Notes: a model not told the origin generated them from the letters alone. DNA of 64,000 bases from Bacillota bacterium (GCA_023458755.1 JAEWYE010000019.1:62001-126000); one strand, 5' to 3'; numbered from the stretch's first letter, positions 8,771 through 17,350 are shown. Translations and numbers: made by a program.

Positions 8771-9533
8771 TATTCAAAGCGTCTTTCTAAAAGGCAAAGC
8801 GTTTATTCCGTTCTTAACGGCGGGTGACCCGAACTTAGAAATGACGGAACGGCTCATTGTAGCAATGGAGCAGGCAGGGGCGGATCTTATCGAAATTGGC
8901 ATTCCATTTTCTGATCCGGTAGCGGAGGGCGAAGCGATTCAGGGCGCGGATATGCGCGCACTTGCAGCCGGCACGACTACCGACAAAATTTTTGAAATGG
9001 TCAGCCGCGTGAGAGAGCGGGTAAACATTCCGCTTCTGTTCATGACTTATATCAATCCGGTTTTCACCTATGGCACCGAGCGATTTGTCAAAAAATGCGC
9101 GGAATGCGGAATCAGCGGACTTATCGTTCCCGATTTGCCGTTTGAAGAGAAAGAGGAAGTGCTGCCGTGCTGTGATGAATACGGGGTAACGCTCATTTCC
9201 ATGATTGCGCCGACTTCTCATGAGCGCATTGCAAAAATTGCCGCGCAGTCAAAAGGCTTTGTCTACTGTGTTTCCTCACTGGGGGTAACCGGAGTCCGCA
9301 GCAAAATTACAACCGATATCGGCGAAATGGTGGCACTTGTAAAGCAATCAACGGATACACCTTGCGCCATTGGGTTCGGTATTTCCACCCCGCAGCAGGC
9401 GGCGCAGATGGCTCAGTCAGCAGACGGTGTTATCGTCGGCAGCGCGATTGTCAAACTGATTGCGCAGTACGGCGCACAAAGTGTTCAGCCGGTATCGGAC
9501 TATGTAAAGTCCATGAAACAGGAGATTCTCTAG
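8763..9533 (+). CDS. trpA: Tryptophan synthase alpha chain
   Basis: TrpA cleaves indole-3-glycerol phosphate to indole and glyceraldehyde 3-phosphate and channels indole to TrpB. The 256-residue barrel shows ADLIEIGIPFSDPVAEG with the catalytic Glu and Asp, the FMTYINPVF segment, and late GFGIST and GVIVGSAIV phosphate-binding turns. ATG at 8763 follows a GGGGGG purine run and lies inside the end of trpB. It closes the operon and is followed by a strong terminator. Confidence 0.96.
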   Translation: MIDIQSVFLKGKAFIPFLTAGDPNLEMTERLIVAMEQAGADLIEIGIPFSDPVAEGEAIQGADMRALAAGTTTDKIFEMVSRVRERVNIPLLFMTYINPVFTYGTERFVKKCAECGISGLIVPDLPFEEKEEVLPCCDEYGVTLISMIAPTSHERIAKIAAQSKGFVYCVSSLGVTGVRSKITTDIGEMVALVKQSTDTPCAIGFGISTPQQAAQMAQSADGVIVGSAIVKLIAQYGAQSVQPVSDYVKSMKQEIL

Positions 9534-9550
9534 TATCATAGGAATAAACA

Positions 9551-9592
9551 AAGCAGCAAGGACGGATAGATTTCGCCCTTGCTGCTTTTTTT
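9551..9592 (+). terminator. Terminator of the trp operon (repeated at 13112)
   Basis: AGCAGCAAGG (9552-9561) pairs with CCTTGCTGCT (9577-9586) around GACGGATAGATTTCG-type loop bases, followed by seven T. Nearly the same sequence recurs at 13104-13156 after the permease gene; about 40 of 45 bases agree. Confidence 0.92.
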
Positions 9593-9753
9593 ATCTATAG
9601 AGGAAACTTGTATGTACTTACCTCTCCGGCTACGTTCAGCAGTGCCGTGAATTTTCAGCTTTTTTAAAATTTTATGCACTGGCGGAGCGAGAAGGGCAGC
9701 TTTAGACTGCCAGAATTAATTTCCGGTTTTTAATTAAAATTTTCCTGTTTATA

Positions 9754-9782
9754 TTTACATCCTGTTCATAATGTATTATACT
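9754..9782 (+). promoter_or_regulatory. Promoter of the choline-type cassette
   Basis: TTTACA (9754-9759) and TATACT (9777-9782) are 17 bases apart, placing a start about 35 bases before the ATG at 9824. The preceding stretch 9593-9753 holds nothing else recognisable. Confidence 0.65.
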
Positions 9783-9823
9783 AATGTAAAATCCGAACAA
9801 GGCAAAATGAGGAGACATATTTC

Positions 9824-11593
9824 ATGATAACAAAGAATCAGTTTGGGGTTCTGTATGAATTACATAAAAACAACGTGCAGACGCAAAGGCAAATTGCTGC
9901 GGGAACCGGTTTGGCATTAAGTATTGTAAATGAGGCCATACATATGCTAACAAATTTGGGGTATATCGAGGGCTATCATCTGACAAGTCAAGGTGCCGCT
10001 GAATTGGATAATTACAAGGTCAATAACGCGATTATCATGGCAGCTGGTCTTTCTTCGCGTTTTGCACCTCTGTCTTATGAAAAACCAAAAGGACTTCTCA
10101 AAGTAAAAGGGGAAGTCTTAATTGAAAGGCAGATTCGTCAGCTTCATGAGGCTGGAATCAATGACATCACGGTCGTAATCGGTTATATGAAGGAAGAATT
10201 TTTCTATTTGGAGGAAAAGTGCAGCGTAAAGCTTGTAATTAACGAGGAATATTCCAAGCGTAATAATAACTCAACACTTTATTTGGTGAGAAAAAAGTTA
10301 GCAAATACCTATATTTGCTCTTCCGATAACTATTTTGTAGAGAATGTGTTTGCTTCGCATGTATATGACTCCTATTATTCTGCGGTTTATGAAAAAGGAG
10401 AAACTGACGAATATTGTATGAAAATAGGCAGAAAAGGCCGCATTGATGATGTAACAATCGGCGGATCGGATTCTTGGATTATGCTTGGACATGCCTATTT
10501 CTCAAAGGCTTTTTCTCAACGTTTTGTCAATATTCTTGAGGAAGTGTATCGGTTGCCCGAAACTGCAGCTATGTTATGGGAAGATATTTACATAAAGCAT
10601 ATCAACGAGCTGGATATGTATATTCAAAAGAATGACACGCAAAAAGTATTGGAATTTGATTCACTGGATGACCTTCGAACATTCGACAGCAAATACATTA
10701 ATAATACCGACAGTAAAATACTGGGTAATATCTGCAAAGTTTTAAAATGCAATGAACAGGATGTTACCAATTTTATTCCGATAAAAAAAGGACTTACCAA
10801 TACATCGTTTTTGTTTACCTGTAACGGTCAAAAGTACATTTACCGTCATCCCGGCGCTGGCACGCAGGAGATTATCAACCGAAAGAGCGAAGCATTTTCC
10901 ATGTCGGTTGCACAAAAACTGAATCTGGATGACACCTATATTTATATGAGCCCGAACGAGGGATGGAAAATTTCGAAATACATTGAAAATGCAGCGGATA
11001 TGGATTACCACAAGGATGCAGATGTAGCAAGTGCTTTGAAACTTCTGCATACACTGCACGAAAGCGCAGTTGTTTCCGAGTTCGATTTCAATGTGTATTC
11101 AGAAACGAAAAAGATGATAAAAATTGTATTAGCTGAAAAAGGCCATTCCATCAATGGGTTTGATGAGCTGCTTGAACTGATCAAGAGCCTTTATCAATAT
11201 GTGGAAAAGGATGGCTTTCCAAAAACGTTATGCCATAACGATTGTTTTGACCGTAACTTCCTAAAGAGCGAAGATAAAATGTATCTCATCGATTGGGAAT
11301 ATTCCGGAAATGCAGATCCGGCAGGAGATTTGGGTACCTTTATCTGCTGCTCTGACTATACGTTTGATGAAGCGATTCAAGTACTGGAAACTTATTTTGG
11401 CAGACAAATGACAAACCAGGAATCTCGGCATTATACCGCCTATATCGCGATTTCCTCTTTTTACTGGTATGTTTGGGCACTGTATAAAGAAAGCAAGGGC
11501 GAAATCATCGGGGAATATCTATATATTTGGTATCGCTATGCAAATTCCTATGGAAAAATGGCGTTGGAATCTTATAAGAATGAGCAAGTTTAA
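9824..11593 (+). CDS. Three-domain HTH / LicC-like cytidylyltransferase / LicA-like choline kinase
   Basis: This 589-residue protein combines three domains. Residues 1-62 are a winged helix-turn-helix (RQIAAGTGLALSIVNEAIH). Residues about 67-290 are a nucleotidyltransferase with IIMAAGLSSRF and EKPKGLL, as in CTP:phosphocholine cytidylyltransferase LicC. Residues about 300-585 are a choline/ethanolamine kinase-like domain with LCHNDCFDRNF and LIDWEYSG (catalytic Asp/Asn and metal-binding Asp). It could phosphorylate choline and activate it to CDP-choline for decorating surface polymers; the HTH suggests self-regulation. Substrate is inferred from family. It likely forms an operon with the permease 48 bases downstream. 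Confidence 0.85.
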   Translation: MITKNQFGVLYELHKNNVQTQRQIAAGTGLALSIVNEAIHMLTNLGYIEGYHLTSQGAAELDNYKVNNAIIMAAGLSSRFAPLSYEKPKGLLKVKGEVLIERQIRQLHEAGINDITVVIGYMKEEFFYLEEKCSVKLVINEEYSKRNNNSTLYLVRKKLANTYICSSDNYFVENVFASHVYDSYYSAVYEKGETDEYCMKIGRKGRIDDVTIGGSDSWIMLGHAYFSKAFSQRFVNILEEVYRLPETAAMLWEDIYIKHINELDMYIQKNDTQKVLEFDSLDDLRTFDSKYINNTDSKILGNICKVLKCNEQDVTNFIPIKKGLTNTSFLFTCNGQKYIYRHPGAGTQEIINRKSEAFSMSVAQKLNLDDTYIYMSPNEGWKISKYIENAADMDYHKDADVASALKLLHTLHESAVVSEFDFNVYSETKKMIKIVLAEKGHSINGFDELLELIKSLYQYVEKDGFPKTLCHNDCFDRNFLKSEDKMYLIDWEYSGNADPAGDLGTFICCSDYTFDEAIQVLETYFGRQMTNQESRHYTAYIAISSFYWYVWALYKESKGEIIGEYLYIWYRYANSYGKMALESYKNEQV

Positions 11594-11641
11594 TGCTCAT
11601 ACCCAATTGCTTCTAAAATAAAATGAGTGAGGATGTTTACG

Positions 11642-13075
11642 ATGCAGTCAACACAAACAAAACAGATGGACTCAGTGGAGTCGGAAAGCGAAAATCAGGT
11701 TCTCGCCAAGTACAGTTACAAGCAGGAACTCAAGAGAACAATTAAATTGTTCGGTTCTTTTGCGGTTGCTTTTTCCGTCATTTCACTTACTACCGGAATC
11801 TTTCAGAATTTTGGTTTTGTCCTAACGACGGTGGGCCCGATTGGCATGTGGACCTTTCCGATTGTCGGTTTGGGCTCTTTAATTGTTGCTCTTGTGCTTT
11901 CTGAAATTTCAACCATTGTCCCGGTTACGGGCCAATGCTACACATGGGTTAGCAAGTTGGTGAATCCCGGTGTCGGCTGGCTTGTGGGGTGGATTAATTT
12001 CTGCTACACATTAGTGATTCTGCCTTCTGTAGATGCTGCGTTAGGGCCGATTCTTGCCATGATTTTTGACGTGCCCCTTACCCAGCAGTTCCAAGTTACG
12101 GTAGCAATCATCGCTATTACCATTCAAGTGCTTCTCAATATTTTCAGTGTTAAGCTGTCCACACACATAAACAATGCGGCTGTTGTCACGGAGTCCGGCG
12201 GAATACTGGTCCTCACAATTGTTTTGGTAATTGCCGCGCTCAATAATCATCAGCCTATTTCAAATATGGTGGCTGTAAACGCCCAATTGAACGGGCAGTC
12301 TTTGTTTACCCCAATCTTAATGTCATTCCTCATGGGCTTCTATACGCTGGTTGCTTTTGAAAGCGCTGCAAATATGAGCGACGAAACACAAGCCGCTTCT
12401 AAGAATGTTCCAAAAGCAATGCTCTTGGCGGTTGGTCTCAGCACTCTGTTCGGAACATTGTTCCTTGCAGCTGCCACATGGTCGATTAAAGACCTTTCCG
12501 CTGTTGAAAAATCAAGCACACCTCTGCCTTTGGTTATCGAATCCAACCTTGGCAGCGTAGTAGGAAAACTGTTCTTAATTGTTGTCTTTGTTTCCATCTT
12601 TGCCTGCGGACTTATTTCTCTAACCAATTCGTCCAGAACGATTTATGCCATGTCCCGTGACGATGTATTCTTCTTGAGCAAAGTATTTAAGAAAATCAAT
12701 CCGAAAACTTCCACTCCAATCTTTGCCTGCATTTTTGTGTGGGTTGCCGGAGTTATTTTCTTAAGCATTACAACTCCAACTGTTCTTGCAGTTGCATCTG
12801 CAGCTATGCCGAGCCTTTATTATATAATTACAATTATCAGCTATATGACGGTTCGCAGTAAGCAGCAATTTCCGCCTCACCATTTTAATTTAAAAAAATT
12901 GGGCATTCCGGTCATGGTGATTGCGCTTATTTGGCTGTTCTTTGGCCTCAGTATTCTTTCTATACCGGAACAGTTCCGTGGGGGAACCATCGTTAATATC
13001 AGTTTGTGTGCAGTCGGAATTGTTTTGTATCTTATCCATTTTCGCAAAAAAGTTAAAAATCATACATCAAAATAA
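11642..13075 (+). CDS. APC-superfamily amino acid/choline permease
   Basis: The 477-residue membrane protein has about 12 hydrophobic segments and motifs of the amino acid/choline transporter branch of the APC superfamily: SVISLTTGIFQNFGF, TGQCYTWVSKL, MSDETQAASKNVPKAM and NSSRTIYAMSRDD. Start ATG 11642 has GAGG nine bases upstream; earlier in-frame GTG 11627 and ATG 11633 fall in the ribosome binding site. Its partner upstream encodes choline-kinase and cytidylyltransferase domains, so choline or ethanolamine is a likely substrate, but amino acid transport cannot be excluded. Confidence 0.85.
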   Translation: MQSTQTKQMDSVESESENQVLAKYSYKQELKRTIKLFGSFAVAFSVISLTTGIFQNFGFVLTTVGPIGMWTFPIVGLGSLIVALVLSEISTIVPVTGQCYTWVSKLVNPGVGWLVGWINFCYTLVILPSVDAALGPILAMIFDVPLTQQFQVTVAIIAITIQVLLNIFSVKLSTHINNAAVVTESGGILVLTIVLVIAALNNHQPISNMVAVNAQLNGQSLFTPILMSFLMGFYTLVAFESAANMSDETQAASKNVPKAMLLAVGLSTLFGTLFLAAATWSIKDLSAVEKSSTPLPLVIESNLGSVVGKLFLIVVFVSIFACGLISLTNSSRTIYAMSRDDVFFLSKVFKKINPKTSTPIFACIFVWVAGVIFLSITTPTVLAVASAAMPSLYYIITIISYMTVRSKQQFPPHHFNLKKLGIPVMVIALIWLFFGLSILSIPEQFRGGTIVNISLCAVGIVLYLIHFRKKVKNHTSK

Positions 13076-13111
13076 AAAAACAAGCGATTCTTTGAATCAA
13101 TAAGAATAAAC

Positions 13112-13156
13112 AAAGCAGCAAGGGCGGATAGATTTCGTTGTTGCTGCTTTGTTTTA
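13112..13156 (+). terminator. Terminator of the choline-type cassette (copy of the trp terminator)
   Basis: AAAGCAGCAA (13112-13121) pairs perfectly with TTGCTGCTTT (13141-13150), followed by GTTTTATTTA. The flanking bases GAATAAACAAAG and the loop CGGATAGATTTCG match the trp terminator at 9542-9592. Confidence 0.88.
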
Positions 13157-13307
13157 TTTATATTAGATTTTAATTTTTAATTTTCAGTTTTTGTTAAAAA
13201 TCAAAATCAAATTGGCAAAACAAGTCAGGTGTTTTTTACAAAGCCGGATAAATACTATATTCAGAATGTTTTTTAATAGGATTTTGAGTTATAAGGAGTT
13301 TATGAAT

Positions 13308-13517
13308 ATGGCAAGTTATACGGGTGTTGTAAAATGGTTTGACAATGAACGTGGTTACGGCTTTATTTCCTGCAACGGCGGACAGGATATCTTTCTGCAC
13401 CATGCGCAGGTAAAGGAAAAAGGTACGGATAAAGATATTCACGAAGGGGAAGAAGTCAGCTTTGATATTATTCAGGATAAAAAGGGACCCTCTGCGGTAA
13501 ACGTTCAAAAAATATAA
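13308..13517 (+). CDS. Cold-shock domain protein
   Basis: The 69-residue protein is a single CSD RNA/DNA-binding barrel with RNP1-like GYGFISCN and RNP2-like DIFLHHAQV motifs, opening with GVVKWFDNERG. Such proteins act as RNA chaperones in the cytoplasm. Of two in-frame ATGs, 13308 is preferred (AAGGAG at 13293-13298 is nine bases away; the ATG at 13302 is too close). The 150-base leader from 13158 shows nothing else recognisable. A small conserved-looking gene follows. Confidence 0.95.
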   Translation: MASYTGVVKWFDNERGYGFISCNGGQDIFLHHAQVKEKGTDKDIHEGEEVSFDIIQDKKGPSAVNVQKI

Positions 13518-13555
13518 TCGTGCCGAGGTGCAAATTTCGGCAGAATGAGGTTGTT

Positions 13556-13747
13556 ATGTATATTTTTCAAAAATCTGAGCCGGGAGTTTGGACGGTGGGT
13601 TACTTCACATCATCCGGTGAATGGAAAACGGAGTGCGAATGTACCAGCGCGGCGGATGCCTCTCAGCGCGCCCATTGGCTGAACGGCGGTCACGACAAGG
13701 AAGACCTTGAACCCACCAGTGACCGCCGTGATGATCTAGTTCATTAA
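13556..13747 (+). CDS. Small hypothetical protein after the cold-shock gene
   Basis: This 63-residue soluble protein begins YIFQKSEPGVWTVGYF and contains a CECTS segment and an acidic C-terminus. ATG 13556 has GAGG just before it. I do not recognise the family. It lies 38 bases after the cold-shock gene, shares its terminator, and is probably co-transcribed with it. Confidence 0.7.
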   Translation: MYIFQKSEPGVWTVGYFTSSGEWKTECECTSAADASQRAHWLNGGHDKEDLEPTSDRRDDLVH

Positions 13748-13756
13748 TGCAAAAAA

Positions 13757-13801
13757 ATATCCTCCGTTAGCCAGTTATAGGCCGACGGAGGATATTTTTA
13801 A
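13757..13801 (+). terminator. Intrinsic terminator
   Basis: ATATCCTCCGT (13758-13768) pairs with ACGGAGGATAT (13785-13795) and is followed by five T. It ends the cold-shock unit. Confidence 0.88.
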
Positions 13802-13882
13802 ATGGATTGTGCGCAGGAGGGTATTGAAAAAGTCCCACAGCTTGCCATGGGTAGACTTATAAGCATAGATCATACTGAGATA

Positions 13883-14167
13883 TTATTTTTTGGAGGAAGC
13901 CAATGTGTGCTTTATCCCAATATAAAACTTCGCCATTTTTCGCATACAGTTGTGGCAGATATAATGACCGTGAAAGGTTGTAAGGTCTTCAATACTGTTG
14001 CAGAGCATACAGGCGGATTCATATCTTTTTAAGATGATGCTGTCGTCGTCACCGACAAATACTTCAAGGGGCTCGCTGTTATCAATGTCAAAGGTTGACC
14101 GCAGCTCTTTTGGTAATACCACACGTCCCAAATCATCAATTTTTCTTACGATTCCGGTAGATTCCAT
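13883..14167 (-). CDS. AbrB/SpoVT-type transition-state regulator
   Basis: The 94-residue protein begins with a SpoVT-AbrB swapped-hairpin DNA-binding domain (GIVRKIDDLGRVVLPKELR) and ends with a CMLC...CHNC pair that probably binds zinc or forms a redox site. This layout is common for clostridial AbrB-type regulators of growth phase and sporulation genes. The start is the family start and has a purine-rich AAAGGATG upstream. It is monocistronic; no terminator is visible downstream on the minus strand. Confidence 0.92.
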   Translation of the reverse strand: MESTGIVRKIDDLGRVVLPKELRSTFDIDNSEPLEVFVGDDDSIILKRYESACMLCNSIEDLTTFHGHYICHNCMRKMAKFYIGIKHTLASSKK

Positions 14168-14364
14168 TTTATGACCATCCTTTCTTAGAGGCGGGAATGT
14201 TTTGTCCTTTTGTTATACACAGACATTCTTTGTCTAGTATCGTCCTATAATAAATACGACAAATTCTGACATAATTTTGGGGTATATACGAAAATATTTT
14301 AATTATTAATTTTCAGTCTTTTGGAAAATAATAATGATAGAAAAGTAGAAAGGCTGTGAGTTAA

Positions 14365-15258
14365 TTGTCAGAAGTAAAAAATCCCTATCAAAACGCCCCC
14401 GCCGCCACGCCAACCGGTTTTCCTCCGCAGCATCAGGAAAAACAGCCCGGCTCCCAGCAGCAGATGAATCCCGTTCCGGTAACCGATAACCCCGCGTACC
14501 ACGGCTCGGGAAAATTGGCAAACCGTGTTGCGGTCATTACCGGCGGAGACAGCGGAATCGGGCAGGCTGTAGCAGCCGCGTTTGCAAAAGAAGGGGCGGA
14601 TGTCATCATTGCATTTTTGAATGAGCAGGAGGACGCGGCAAAAACGGTTCAAATGGTGGAAGCGGCAGGCAAACGCTGTGTCACTGTGCCATGTGACTTA
14701 AGACAGGAAGCTGCCGCACAGCAGGTCACCGAAATCGCTATGCGCGAGTTCGGTCACATAGATGTGCTGGTGAATAATATTGCGGTACAGTATCCGCAGA
14801 CTAAAATAGAGGATATCAGCGCGCAGCAGCTCAATGATACGTTTGCCACCAATATTATCAGCTTTTTCTATGTGACAAAGGCGGTAATGCCGCATTTAAA
14901 AACGGGATGTTCCATCATCAATACCACTTCGGTCACCGCCTATGAGGGCAGCAAAGACCTGATGGATTATTCCGCTACCAAGGGGGCCATCGTTTCTTTT
15001 TCCCGTTCGCTCGCTCTGTCGGTTGCACCGAATGGAATTCGCGTAAACGCGGTAGCGCCCGGCCCGGTTTGGACACCGCTGATTCCCGCCAGTTTTGATG
15101 CGCAGAAAGTGGCGACCTTTGGGCAGGATGTTCCCTTTGCGCGCTCGGCGCAGCCGTTTGAAATTGCCCCGGCTTACGTGTACCTTGCCAGCGATGATTC
15201 CGCGTTTGTTACCGGTCAGGTCATTCATGTCAACGGCGGCAAAATTACGGGTTCCTGA
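14365..15258 (+). CDS. SDR-family oxidoreductase (general stress protein 39-like)
   Basis: The 297-residue short-chain dehydrogenase has a long N-terminal extension rich in Pro/Gln (FPPQHQEKQPG) typical of the GSP39/YhxC subgroup. It then shows the NAD(P) motif TGGDSGIG, NNIA, the catalytic Ser in NTTSV, YSATKGA with the Tyr-Lys pair, and a C-terminal VTGQVIHVNGG. Substrate is unknown; relatives in Bacillus belong to the general stress response. The start is a TTG at 14365, with AAAGG 11 bases upstream and no usable ATG nearby. Confidence 0.9.
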   Translation: MSEVKNPYQNAPAATPTGFPPQHQEKQPGSQQQMNPVPVTDNPAYHGSGKLANRVAVITGGDSGIGQAVAAAFAKEGADVIIAFLNEQEDAAKTVQMVEAAGKRCVTVPCDLRQEAAAQQVTEIAMREFGHIDVLVNNIAVQYPQTKIEDISAQQLNDTFATNIISFFYVTKAVMPHLKTGCSIINTTSVTAYEGSKDLMDYSATKGAIVSFSRSLALSVAPNGIRVNAVAPGPVWTPLIPASFDAQKVATFGQDVPFARSAQPFEIAPAYVYLASDDSAFVTGQVIHVNGGKITGS

Positions 15259-15321
15259 TTGATAATAAATTACTTTTACAATGCTGAAATTGCGTGTATA
15301 ATCATAGTTAAGGTGATTAGT

Positions 15322-15570
15322 ATGAAAGGCAAAATAATTTCAAGTTTAGCAGATCATAGCGGCAAGCTGGTTTGGGTGGAGTTTGAAAATCCGGATGAAG
15401 TCAGCTGCGCAAATTGCGGTGCCTGCGGTTCCTGTGATGACGAAGCACATCTTTATATCAGCGGCGTATACCGTGTAAAAGGGCATTTTCTTGTTTCCGC
15501 TGCGGATGAAACCGTCACGTACCATGAGTTCACTCCGCGTATCGTCTCAATTTATGAGTGGCAGGAATAG
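15322..15570 (+). CDS. Small Cys-rich hypothetical protein
   Basis: The 82-residue protein has a CANCGACGSCDDE cluster at about residues 31-43, enough cysteines to bind zinc or an iron-sulfur centre. The N-terminal strands with VWVEFENPDEVSC distantly recall the RseC-like start, but there are no membrane segments. ATG 15322 follows AAGGTG. It lies 63 bases after the SDR gene and was probably ended by the terminator now split by the MITE at 15600. No function is assigned. Confidence 0.65.
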   Translation: MKGKIISSLADHSGKLVWVEFENPDEVSCANCGACGSCDDEAHLYISGVYRVKGHFLVSAADETVTYHEFTPRIVSIYEWQE

Positions 15571-15581
15571 CGATATCCGCA

Positions 15582-15726
15582 AAAAATCCCGCAGGGTGCA
15601 TAGTCAGTTAACTTTGAAAATAAGACCAATCTACAAACATAAAATCCATATATCAAAGATTTTACGCTTGTTTCTTGGATGTTTTCTAAAGCTAACTGAC
15701 TATAAAATGTACCCTACGGGATTCTT
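15582..15726 (+). terminator. Terminator arms split by a MITE insertion
   Basis: AATCCCGCAGGGT (15585-15597) and ACCCTACGGGATT (15711-15723, followed by CTTTG) are inverted repeats with one mismatch, placed 15 bases after a stop codon as expected for a terminator. The 105-bp MITE occupies what would be the loop. The arms could still pair because the MITE itself folds on itself. Confidence 0.7.
15600..15704 (+). mobile_element. MITE-like element, copy 1
   Basis: The 105-bp non-coding element has terminal inverted repeats of about 16 bases (ATAGTCAGTTAACTTT and its near-complement at 15688-15704) bounded by TA. It also has an internal inverted repeat. A second copy in reverse orientation is at 62819-62923. 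No transposase is present in the window, so it is a non-autonomous element moved in trans. Confidence 0.82.
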
Positions 15727-15734
15727 TGTATCAG

Positions 15735-15765
15735 AGCAAAAAAAGTGCGCCCCGAAAGGCGCACT
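15735..15765 (-). terminator. Terminator of the zinc-ribbon gene
   Basis: On the minus strand AGTGCGCC..GGCGCACT (15744-15751 with 15758-15765) is followed by a run of T (complement of the A-run at 15738-15744). Confidence 0.85.
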
Positions 15766-15797
15766 AAAATCATCGATTTTAAATTGTAGCAGAAAGA

Positions 15798-16082
15798 TTA
15801 TGATCTGCTTGCTGCAAAGCATTCGCTGCAGTATACAGGACGGTCTTCTCTCGGCTTAAACGGAACTTTGCAAGTTTTTCCGCAATTTGCACAAACTGCA
15901 TCAAACATCTCACGGGTACCGTTGGAATTTCCGCCTCTAGCGTTTTTACGAGCGTCGCGGCAGGCTTTGCAGCGTTGTGGTTCATTTGTGAAACCCTTAG
16001 ATGCATAAAATTCTTGCTCGCTTGCTGTAAATTCGAATTCGGCTCCGCAGTCTTTGCAAATTAAAATTTTGTCTTCGTACAT
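15798..16082 (-). CDS. Zinc-ribbon / CxxC-zinc-binding protein
   Basis: The 94-residue protein carries three or four CxxC pairs: CKDCGAEFEF near the N-terminus, RCKACRDARK, CANCGKTCKVPF and YCSEC. This is the clostridial pattern of a probable zinc-binding domain followed by a zinc ribbon. Its role is unknown; nucleic-acid or protein binding is plausible. The start at 16082 has GAGG 11 bases upstream; a longer frame adds a hydrophobic stretch without support. Confidence 0.85.
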   Translation of the reverse strand: MYEDKILICKDCGAEFEFTASEQEFYASKGFTNEPQRCKACRDARKNARGGNSNGTREMFDAVCANCGKTCKVPFKPREDRPVYCSECFAASRS

Positions 16083-16190
16083 GTAGTAATATACCTCGAT
16101 TATAAAATATATGCTAAACCTTATAGTCAAGCACTATAGCTAAGTATACAGGAAATCTCTTTAACTGTCAAGAATAATATTTTAAAAGTT

Positions 16191-16233
16191 CAAGCCCGTT
16201 TCCGGCGTATTGCGTTTACCGGAAACGGGCTTG
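16191..16233 (-). terminator. Perfect 15-bp hairpin after the NdpA-like gene
   Basis: CAAGCCCGTTTCCGG (16191-16205) and CCGGAAACGGGCTTG (16219-16233) form a perfect stem with a 13-base loop. It lies 134 bases past the minus-strand stop at 16367; the minus-strand 3' side is A/T-rich (AACTTTTAAAAT). On the plus strand it is followed by a T6 run a few bases later, so it may work both ways. Confidence 0.6.
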
Positions 16234-16366
16234 CGGCAGTTTTTTCGGATTTTTTGCAGTGCACGATTTTGATTGAGCAAATTCGTACTATTATTAGTAT
16301 AAAGAATTCATGTGTAGGTTATGTGAAGATTCTTTAAATAATAAAAGAAAATTTTCGGACAGTGTG

Positions 16367-17350
16367 TTACAAAAGCACGTTTTTAATTAAAAGCGATATG
16401 GAGCCGTCCGGATTGTTAATGAATTCCAGCGAGTCCATATTGTTGTACTGGCTTACCGGAATTTTGATTTCCACTCCGGTAGATGTTTTCAGCGACTGCT
16501 TTTCGAGCCTTCGTGCGGCGCCGGGCGAAACGCGCACCGTGTCCGTTACGTCAATGTTTTTCGCTTTCAGTTCTTCTAAAAACTCCTGTTTTACCGCATG
16601 GGAGTCGCCGTAAAAATGGTTGCAGAGGTCTTCTACCGTCGCTTCGCTTTCTTCCATCGCCTGGTCGCACAGCACCTCAGCCACGTGTGTTTCCACTTCT
16701 TTGTCATTGTCATAATATCTTTCGTTGATGGCTTTGGCGGCCTTGGTGATTTCCGTTAGCTTTTGTTTGGCGGAAATGCTGCTGGAACACTCCAAAAACG
16801 CGGCAGAAAGGTAAAAGTCCTTTTTGTCGTCAATCTCGTACTTTTTTTCAATCAACTTAATCGACCAGTCGTCCAGATTGATAAGGGCGGCTTCGTCGCA
16901 TTTGCCTTTTGGTGAGGCCAGAACGGTTCTTTGTTTAATAATAGAGTTGCTCTTGCGGCCGTCCGCGTTCTCAAAATAATGAATATACGATTCGCGGTAA
17001 TTCATCTTTTCAAAGAATAAATAGGTGCTTCCGTCGATGACGGCATTTAAAAAGATTACGTCCGCCGAAGGAATGGACGGGTTTTGCTTCATGAGTTCGA
17101 ACAGGCGCTGCGCCAGCTTTTGTGTCAGGGGCACGAAGTTGCCCATCTCCGCCTGAACCGTGTGCGGAAAACCGGAGTTTTCCGTGAACGCGCAGCATTT
17201 AAAATCGTCACTACTCAAAAATTTATCCAGCCGGAAAAGCAAAAATTCTTTGGTATCGTCGGTCAGCTCCAAACAGACATCCGACAGAATCGGCAGGTCG
17301 ATGTTGGTATCCAGAACGTGCAGAATGGCTTGGTCAATATGTATATCCAT
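16367..17350 (-). CDS. Nucleoid-associated protein (NdpA/YejK-like)
   Basis: The 327-residue soluble protein resembles the 37-kDa nucleoid-associated family: an N-terminal IDQAILHVLD strand-helix, a central basic and acidic mixed domain, and C-terminal VEIKIPVSQYNNMDSLEF followed by NNPDGSISLLIKNV. Relatives bind the nucleoid, but the biochemical role is not established. ATG 17350 follows GGGGAT. It reads alone on the minus strand; a small hypothetical gene lies 93 bases upstream on the same strand. Confidence 0.8.
   Translation of the reverse strand: MDIHIDQAILHVLDTNIDLPILSDVCLELTDDTKEFLLFRLDKFLSSDDFKCCAFTENSGFPHTVQAEMGNFVPLTQKLAQRLFELMKQNPSIPSADVIFLNAVIDGSTYLFFEKMNYRESYIHYFENADGRKSNSIIKQRTVLASPKGKCDEAALINLDDWSIKLIEKKYEIDDKKDFYLSAAFLECSSSISAKQKLTEITKAAKAINERYYDNDKEVETHVAEVLCDQAMEESEATVEDLCNHFYGDSHAVKQEFLEELKAKNIDVTDTVRVSPGAARRLEKQSLKTSTGVEIKIPVSQYNNMDSLEFINNPDGSISLLIKNVLL

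Noticed and set aside
12340..12627. Minus-strand open frames inside the permease and trp genes
   Set aside because: They are antisense shadows of well-supported genes and lack starts with ribosome binding sites.
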